Shown: positions 5,370-9,646 of the stretch, one piece after another
How positions within the stretch are numbered: position 1 is the stretch's first letter
How the letters are laid out: every line of letters starts with the position of its first letter
NCBI GenBank assembly: GCA_031263265.1
Contig: JAISGE010000213.1
Location: forward strand, 1 to 9,646
DNA length: 9,646 nucleotides
Direction of reading: 5' to 3'
From: Treponema sp.
GTDB lineage: Bacteria > Spirochaetota > Spirochaetia > Treponematales > Breznakiellaceae
Translations under genes and position numbers: made by a program
Notes under the pieces: model-generated
The model's input: the letters and a program-made list of their open reading frames with translations, nothing else
What the model was told of the DNA's origin: nothing
The model's database searches: none

Positions 5370-6875
5370 ATGAAAAGATGTTTGCATGAGAAGGTCGGCA
5401 TTGCGGTCCTCGGGGTATTTTTGCTGTTTTTCGCAGGCTGTAGTAAAACGGCGGATGGAAGCGGCAACTTAGGGCCTTTGGACACGTCAAAACAGGTGGA
5501 ACTGGTTTTGTATGTAGTCAGCGATGAACCGAGCGGTCAGCGGGAGATGAACGAAAATTTCAACAAGTTGCTGCTGGAAAAGCTCAACTGCACACTCAGG
5601 ATCAACTGGATAGGCTGGGCGGAATTTGCGAACAAGTATCCCCTGCTGTTCTCGTCCGGCGAGGTTTTTGACATGGCTTATGCGGCAACCTGGCTCAATT
5701 TCGCGTCTCTTGCCCAGAAAGGCGCGTTCAAAAACCTTGATGAATTGTTCCCTGCGTACGCGCCCAAGAACTATGCGCGGCAGTCAAAAACAGCACTTCA
5801 ACAGGGAACCATTGACGGACATCTCTACGCGATTCCAACTCTTCTGCCCACCTATTCTGCTTACGGTCCTATCTACCGGGTAGACATTAACCTCCCCGGC
5901 TGGGACGGCAATATGAACAACATGGCGGACATGGAAAAGTACCTGCAAATCGTAAAAGACAACAACCCCGGCATGGAGCCGATACAGATTTATTCCATTG
6001 GTTCGGAAATTGACGATCTGTTCCTGATGGAAAACGGGATTTATTTTATCAAAGGATCGACCAATGACTTCTTGTTCATCGATCCCACCCAGCCAAATCC
6101 CAAATTGTTCACCTGGTGGGAATACGAGAAAGCATCGGAATTTCTTGCAATGGTAAACCGATGGAATCAGGCGGGATATTTCTCAAAATCCGCGCTTTCC
6201 GATACGGACAGCGACAAATTGCGGAACGGCAAAGCTGCACTGCGGATTCACAATATTGATACGTGGGAAGGAGACTATCAGATGCGCCCGGAATGGGGAC
6301 TGCGCTGGAACAACTTCACCAAGGATCTGTCCAACATGGCCTTTACCCAGGACGCGCTGGTCATTTCAAGCACCTCGAAAAACCCCGACCGGGCACTGGC
6401 GTTTTATGATCTCATCACCTCGGACCCGGAAGCCCACCGCGCGTTCTTTTACGGCATTGAAGGGAAAAGTTACGAGATACAGATCATAGACGGAGAAGAA
6501 CGGGTAAAAAGCATGAACACCGACCGCTATTCGTCTTCCGCGCTTTGGGCGGCTCGTACCAAAGGACTGACCCTTCCCAGCGTAGGTTCGCCGCCGGATT
6601 TACAGGATTTCAAGGACAGTTTTGACGCGGCAATCAAGGACGGGGAAAATTCCCAAAAATTCCGCTCCTTCACGATTGACACTTCTTCTATCGAAACCGA
6701 GTACGCCGCGTGCATCAATGTGCATCAGCAGTACTGGTGGCCCCTTGAGCTTGGGTATGTGGATGCGGTTACCGGACTGCAGGAGTACCGCGACAAGATG
6801 CAGGCCGCGGGCATTGAAAGAGTACGGGATACCTTGCAAAAGCAGCTTGATGCGTATGTCGCCAGCTTGAACTGA
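5370..6875 (+). CDS. Sugar-binding lipoprotein of ABC importer (LplA type, DUF3502 C-terminus)
   Basis: Extracytoplasmic solute-binding protein of 501 aa that delivers a carbohydrate to the two preceding permeases. The signal peptide has a basic N-terminus, a hydrophobic core (about 9-21) and a lipobox F-F-A-G-C with C24 as the lipidated cysteine. The body is a type of large CUT1 binding protein: V-E-L-V-L-Y-V-V-S-D-E-P-S strand, a D-M-A-Y segment, and many aromatic residues expected in a sugar cleft. Residues from about 360 resemble the DUF3502 domain of LipO/LplA proteins, including the end in which an A-G-I-E-R-V-R motif is followed by K-Q-L-D-A-Y. GGAGG (5359-5363) fixes the ATG at 5370, 42 bp after the permease. 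An intrinsic terminator follows 21 bp downstream, making this the last gene of the operon. The substrate is unknown. Confidence 0.93.
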   Translation: MKRCLHEKVGIAVLGVFLLFFAGCSKTADGSGNLGPLDTSKQVELVLYVVSDEPSGQREMNENFNKLLLEKLNCTLRINWIGWAEFANKYPLLFSSGEVFDMAYAATWLNFASLAQKGAFKNLDELFPAYAPKNYARQSKTALQQGTIDGHLYAIPTLLPTYSAYGPIYRVDINLPGWDGNMNNMADMEKYLQIVKDNNPGMEPIQIYSIGSEIDDLFLMENGIYFIKGSTNDFLFIDPTQPNPKLFTWWEYEKASEFLAMVNRWNQAGYFSKSALSDTDSDKLRNGKAALRIHNIDTWEGDYQMRPEWGLRWNNFTKDLSNMAFTQDALVISSTSKNPDRALAFYDLITSDPEAHRAFFYGIEGKSYEIQIIDGEERVKSMNTDRYSSSALWAARTKGLTLPSVGSPPDLQDFKDSFDAAIKDGENSQKFRSFTIDTSSIETEYAACINVHQQYWWPLELGYVDAVTGLQEYRDKMQAAGIERVRDTLQKQLDAYVASLN

Positions 6876-6896
6876 TACAACCTGTTCAAAAAAACC

Positions 6897-6921
6897 AAGG
6901 GGCCGTTACCGGCCCCTTTTT
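6897..6921 (+). terminator. Rho-independent terminator of the importer operon
   Basis: GGGGCCG (6899-6905) pairs with CGGCCCC (6910-6916) around a TTAC loop. Two flanking A-T pairs extend the stem to 9 bp, and five T (6917-6921) follow directly. It lies 21 bp after the binding-protein stop and separates the importer from the RNase gene downstream. Confidence 0.92.
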
Positions 6922-6984
6922 ATGCGAAAGCCCGGGTAGTCTGATTCAAGGGTATGTGCGTAGATCGAAAAATAAGGTATCTTA

Positions 6985-8403
6985 GTGTTCATGGATATAA
7001 ATTTCTATTCCCTCGGCGCAGCCGAGGAAGTAACCGGTTCTAAACATGTGATCGAGATCGATGGGAAATCATACCTCATTGATTGCGGTGCATTTCAGGG
7101 TTCCCGGGCTGAGGCGGATCGGAAAAACCGGGATTTCGGCATTGCCGTCGACCGGATCGAGTCGGTGATCTTAACCCACGGCCACCTTGATCACTGCGGC
7201 CTCCTGCCCTTACTTACCAAACAGGGCTATCAGGGAAATATCTACGCCACCCCTGCAACCCGGGATATTTCCAACCTCATCATGATGGATTCCGCGTCTA
7301 TACAAGCCCGGGACGCGGTTTACTTACGCAAACTTGCGGCAAAAAAGGGGGAAACCTTTACCTGGACTCCCCTCTATGATGAAAAAGATGCGATTCAAGC
7401 CACAAACCAAATCGTGGGTATATCCTATAAACGGCCGGTTTTTATTGGTGATGGGGTTACCCTTGAGTTTTACGATGCCGGGCATATTCTGGGGTCTGCT
7501 ATGGCTTTCATTACCGTTAAAAAACGAGGAAAGGAGACCCGGATCCTCTGTTCCGGCGACCTGGGCCGTAAGGGAAAGCCCATCATCCGGGATCCCGACC
7601 AGGTTCCTGCGCCGGATTACCTCATTCTGGAAAGCACCTACGGTGACCGGCGGCATAGTACTACCGATGATGCTATGGAAAAGCTGGCGGAGATTGCCAA
7701 ACGGACGGTAAAAACAAAAGGGAAGATCCTCATTCCGGCTTTTGCCATTGAGCGCACCCAGGAACTGGTGTATTATTTTCATCTTTTGGTGGATGCAGGG
7801 GTCATCCCGGAGATTCCTATTTACGTGGATTCACCTATGGCCACCAATGCCACCACCATCTTCCAAGTGCATCCCGAATGTTACGATGAGGCGATCCATG
7901 ACGCTTTTATCAAGCACCATAAAAATCCTTTTGGCTTTAATGCCCTCCATTTTACCACCAGCGTCGGCGAGTCCAAAGCCTTAAACGAGCATCCGGGTCC
8001 GCTCATCATCATCTCCGCAGACGGCATGTGTGAAGCAGGCCGTATCCAACATCACCTGATCCACAATATCGGTGACCCAAACACCACTATCCTCACCGTG
8101 GGGTATATGGCCCAACATACCCTGGGAAGGCGGATTCGCAACAAGGAACCAGAGCTCAAGATCCACGGCCAATGGTTCAAGCGGAGAGCGGCGGTGGAGG
8201 AGATCAACGCATTCAGCGCTCATGCGGATTATGCGGAAGCCGGAGCATGGCTCAGGCTCCTGGATACATCCCGGTTAAAACAAGTGTTTCTGGTTCATGG
8301 GGAACCCAAGGCTCAGACCGCGTTTAAGCGCTACCTCGCTGAACAGGGCTTTCCTGATACGGAGATTGTCCAATACGGCAAAACCTATAATATGAACGAC
8401 TAA
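6985..8403 (+). CDS. Beta-CASP metallo-beta-lactamase-fold ribonuclease
   Basis: Predicted zinc-dependent RNA-processing nuclease of the TTHA0252/CPSF-like family, cytoplasmic, 472 aa. Counting from the GTG at 6985: the metal motif H-G-H-L-D-H-C-G starts at H65, D-A-G-H-I-L-G-S is 164-171 (H167), and the S-G-D-L-G aspartate is D192. The beta-CASP motifs follow: A at E216 (L-E-S-T-Y-G-D), B at H413 (S-A-H-A-D) and C at H438 (L-V-H-G-E). All catalytic positions appear intact. The opening G-A-A-E-E-V-T-G-S is typical of the family. Two starts compete: GTG 6985, with AAGG 7 nt upstream, and ATG 6991, two codons later, with TATCTT 7 nt upstream but no well-spaced Shine-Dalgarno. rlmB follows after 11 bp, suggesting a shared RNA-metabolism transcript. 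Endo- or exonuclease preference cannot be read from sequence. Confidence 0.92.
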   Translation: MFMDINFYSLGAAEEVTGSKHVIEIDGKSYLIDCGAFQGSRAEADRKNRDFGIAVDRIESVILTHGHLDHCGLLPLLTKQGYQGNIYATPATRDISNLIMMDSASIQARDAVYLRKLAAKKGETFTWTPLYDEKDAIQATNQIVGISYKRPVFIGDGVTLEFYDAGHILGSAMAFITVKKRGKETRILCSGDLGRKGKPIIRDPDQVPAPDYLILESTYGDRRHSTTDDAMEKLAEIAKRTVKTKGKILIPAFAIERTQELVYYFHLLVDAGVIPEIPIYVDSPMATNATTIFQVHPECYDEAIHDAFIKHHKNPFGFNALHFTTSVGESKALNEHPGPLIIISADGMCEAGRIQHHLIHNIGDPNTTILTVGYMAQHTLGRRIRNKEPELKIHGQWFKRRAAVEEINAFSAHADYAEAGAWLRLLDTSRLKQVFLVHGEPKAQTAFKRYLAEQGFPDTEIVQYGKTYNMND

Positions 8404-8414
8404 AGGAGCAGTAT

Positions 8415-9152
8415 ATGGGGTATCTTACGGGATTTCATGCGATAGAAGAAGCGCTTAAGTCAGGAAAAGCCGTAGGGCCGCTCTTGATCGCGAAAGCAGG
8501 CCCGCGGGCTCAGGAAAGTATGAGCCTTGCGCGAGAACATAAGGTTCCTATCAACCGGGTAGGTACTCATGAATTGGATAGGCTCGCTCCTGAGCACCGG
8601 GGCATCGTCTTGCAAGTTGAGGACTTCCGGGAGGATCCGGAAATCACCTTGGAGGCCTTCATCGCTCATCTCGGGGAACAGCAGCAAGGGCTGGTTATGA
8701 TCCTGGATGAAATCACCGACCCTCACAACTACGGCGCCATACTCCGTTCCTGTGATCAGTTTGGGGTAGATCTGGTGATTACCCGGCATCGGCGGATTGC
8801 CAAACATGCGGACAGTGTCGCTAAAACCTCCGCAGGGGCCGTGTCCTGGGTTCCGGTAGTAGAAGTACCCAACTTGCCCCGGGCAGTCCAGGACTTACAG
8901 GAAGCACATTTTTGGGTGTATGGAGCGGATATGCGCGGGGAACCGGTGTATAAACAGGATCTCCGCGGCCGTCTTGCCCTTATCCTGGGAGGAGAGGGCA
9001 TGGGCATATCCCGGCTACTTCGAGAACGCTGTGATGCCCTGGTGGGGATTCCCGGTAAGGGTAGACTCGATTCCCTGAATGTTTCGGTAGCTGCGGGTAT
9101 TTTATGCTACGAGGTACTACGACAACGAAGTGGAGCATCACGCTCTGGATAA
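8415..9152 (+). CDS. rlmB: 23S rRNA (guanosine-2'-O-)-methyltransferase RlmB (SpoU/TrmH family)
   Basis: SAM-dependent SPOUT methyltransferase, 245 aa. RlmB methylates the ribose of G2251 in the 23S rRNA P-loop; TrmH-family paralogues modify tRNA. The N-terminal substrate-binding domain opens with Y-L-T-G-F-H-A-I-E-E-A-L and includes L-A-P-E-H-R-G-I-V-L-Q-V. Catalytic-domain motif 1 is N105-Y-G-A-I-L-R111, motif 2 is G192-G-E-G-M-G-I198 and motif 3 is S-L-N222-V-S-V-A-A-G, together building the trefoil knot that binds SAM. Length and the N-terminal domain favour RlmB over TrmH, but the exact target nucleotide is inferred. AGGAG (8404-8408) overlaps the end of the upstream RNase gene region and lies 6 nt before the ATG, so the two genes are probably co-transcribed. 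No T-tract terminator is seen after the stop. Confidence 0.92.
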   Translation: MGYLTGFHAIEEALKSGKAVGPLLIAKAGPRAQESMSLAREHKVPINRVGTHELDRLAPEHRGIVLQVEDFREDPEITLEAFIAHLGEQQQGLVMILDEITDPHNYGAILRSCDQFGVDLVITRHRRIAKHADSVAKTSAGAVSWVPVVEVPNLPRAVQDLQEAHFWVYGADMRGEPVYKQDLRGRLALILGGEGMGISRLLRERCDALVGIPGKGRLDSLNVSVAAGILCYEVLRQRSGASRSG

Positions 9153-9184
9153 AACCTTATATGCGCTCCATTCCTACGCCGTTG

Positions 9185-9279
9185 TTCCGGCACATTTTGC
9201 CAGCCCTGGTCGCATTCCTGCGGAACGATGCTGGTCAAAGTCCTTATTCGGGCTGGCAAAACGTCACAAACAGCCGGAA
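9185..9279. repeat. Long imperfect inverted repeat / candidate structured RNA
   Basis: The outer arms TTCCGGC (9185-9191) and GCCGGAA (9273-9279) pair. An 8-base one-sided bulge (9265-9272) separates them from inner arms 9192-9206 and 9250-9264, which pair at 14 of 15 positions (one A-C mismatch), including a 12-bp run with TTTTGCCAGCCC on the left. The 43-base loop holds a smaller hairpin (TTCC/GGAA around TGC). In all there are 21 paired positions. It lies in the 210-bp gap after rlmB. There is no T-tract, so it is not an ordinary intrinsic terminator; its role is unknown. Confidence 0.55.
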
Positions 9280-9325
9280 GGGTATGTGCATAAATATATT
9301 GACAATAGTATGAAAAAATGGTAGC

Positions 9326-9338
9326 CTTAATAATTAAG
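9326..9338. repeat. Short AT-rich palindrome upstream of the acyltransferase gene
   Basis: CTTAAT and ATTAAG flank a single A, giving a perfect 6+1+6 dyad 24 bp before the acyltransferase ATG. A TTGACA lies upstream at 9299-9304, but no convincing -10 box is at the right spacing. It could be a regulator site or chance in AT-rich DNA. Confidence 0.25.
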
Positions 9339-9362
9339 ACACCTAATAAAAAGGATAATGTG

Positions 9363-9646
9363 ATGTTTGAAGAAAATGGAAAACAATATAATGGCATTGA
9401 TTTGCTTAAATTTATTATGGCTATTTTTGTAATAATGGCTCATACCAATCCATTTGTAAATGTCAAATCGGAACTTTTTATTAATATATACCGCTTAATT
9501 GCCTCAACTGCCGTGCCGGTATTTTTTATGTCTTCCGGTTTTCTTATCTTCAATAAAATAAAAAATCATGATGATTTCAAAAGGATATGGAAATATCTTG
9601 CAAAGACAATCAAATTATATTTAATTTTTACCTTAATCTATTTGCC
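9363..9646 (+). CDS. Acyltransferase-3 family membrane protein (5' part, cut by window end)
   Basis: An open frame from the ATG at 9363 runs without a stop to the end of the window, giving 94 codons. The start matches integral-membrane acyltransferases of the OafA/WecH type, which O-acetylate or otherwise acylate surface polysaccharides and similar substrates. Visible features are G-I-D-L-L-K-F-I-M-A-I-F (11-22), the conserved histidine in V-I-M-A-H-T-N (H27) that is the likely catalytic residue, and V-P-V-F-F-M-S-S-G-F-L, the second family block. A new hydrophobic segment begins at the window edge. The AAGGA at 9351-9355, 7 nt upstream, supports the ATG; a GTG at 9360 is also in frame. G+C is about 28% by hand count, against more than 50% in the genes to the left, so horizontal acquisition is likely. 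The acyl donor and acceptor cannot be inferred from this part. Confidence 0.85.
   Translation, partial: MFEENGKQYNGIDLLKFIMAIFVIMAHTNPFVNVKSELFINIYRLIASTAVPVFFMSSGFLIFNKIKNHDDFKRIWKYLAKTIKLYLIFTLIYL

Noticed and set aside
6622..6870. 82-codon alternative plus frame at the 3' end of the binding-protein gene
   Set aside because: The main frame is intact to its stop with DUF3502-like sequence, so no frameshift or second gene is needed.
9181..9280. Integron attC site
   Set aside because: The hairpin with extrahelical bases is reminiscent of attC, but the outer arms (TTCCGGC/GCCGGAA) do not carry the RYYYAAC/GTTRRRY boxes, and no integrase or cassette is visible.
9130..9324. 64-codon frame starting with GTG inside the 3' end of rlmB
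   Set aside because: No Shine-Dalgarno, no recognisable domain, overlaps rlmB in another frame and runs through the inverted repeat, whose pairing explains the region better.

Overview
The window looks like chromosome of a moderate-GC (about 50%) bacterium. The best guess is a Treponema-type spirochaete: an Era with the P-Q-T-T-R-N G2 region, a ThrH-type phosphatase, and a LacI-regulated LplABC-type sugar importer with no ATPase gene beside it. The genus is inferred from gene family resemblance, not demonstrated.

Layout. Positions 3-41 are a pure G/C low-complexity tract, possibly a contig-edge artefact. Then come tag (97-696, 3-methyladenine DNA glycosylase I, +), era (756-1655, ribosome-assembly GTPase, +) and thrH (1659-2264, HAD phosphatase/phosphotransferase, -). 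era and thrH converge with a 3-bp gap inside a near-perfect stem-loop that holds both stop codons. A divergent intergenic region (2265-2434) carries a strong promoter overlapped by a 22-bp palindromic operator. It precedes a LacI-family regulator (2435-3406), two CUT1 permeases (3482-4405, 4419-5327) and a large DUF3502-type sugar-binding lipoprotein (5370-6875), closed by a clear intrinsic terminator (6897-6921). Next is a tight two-gene RNA unit: a beta-CASP metallo-beta-lactamase-fold RNase (6985-8403) and an RlmB-type 23S rRNA 2'-O-methyltransferase (8415-9152). A 210-bp gap follows, holding a long imperfect inverted repeat. Near 9290 the composition falls abruptly to about 27% GC, and the window ends inside the 5' part of an acyltransferase-3 family membrane protein (9363-9646), probably acquired DNA.

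How the genes work together. The regulator, two permeases and binding protein form one carbohydrate-uptake locus. The regulator probably represses its own promoter, and the ATPase must be supplied from elsewhere, as with shared MsmX-type ATPases. The RNase and methyltransferase are probably co-transcribed, being 11 bp apart with a strong Shine-Dalgarno. tag, era and thrH are housekeeping genes. Unlike the importer genes and rlmB, their likely starts lack a Shine-Dalgarno, and -10-like hexamers lie only 6-8 nt from the ATG, suggesting near-leaderless mRNAs.

No stretch over 300 bases lacks a gene. I found no tRNA, rRNA, CRISPR array or transposase, and no convincing new multi-gene system. The most unusual items are the shared-stop stem-loop, the possible leaderless starts, the 9185-9279 dyad and the sharp compositional junction beside it.
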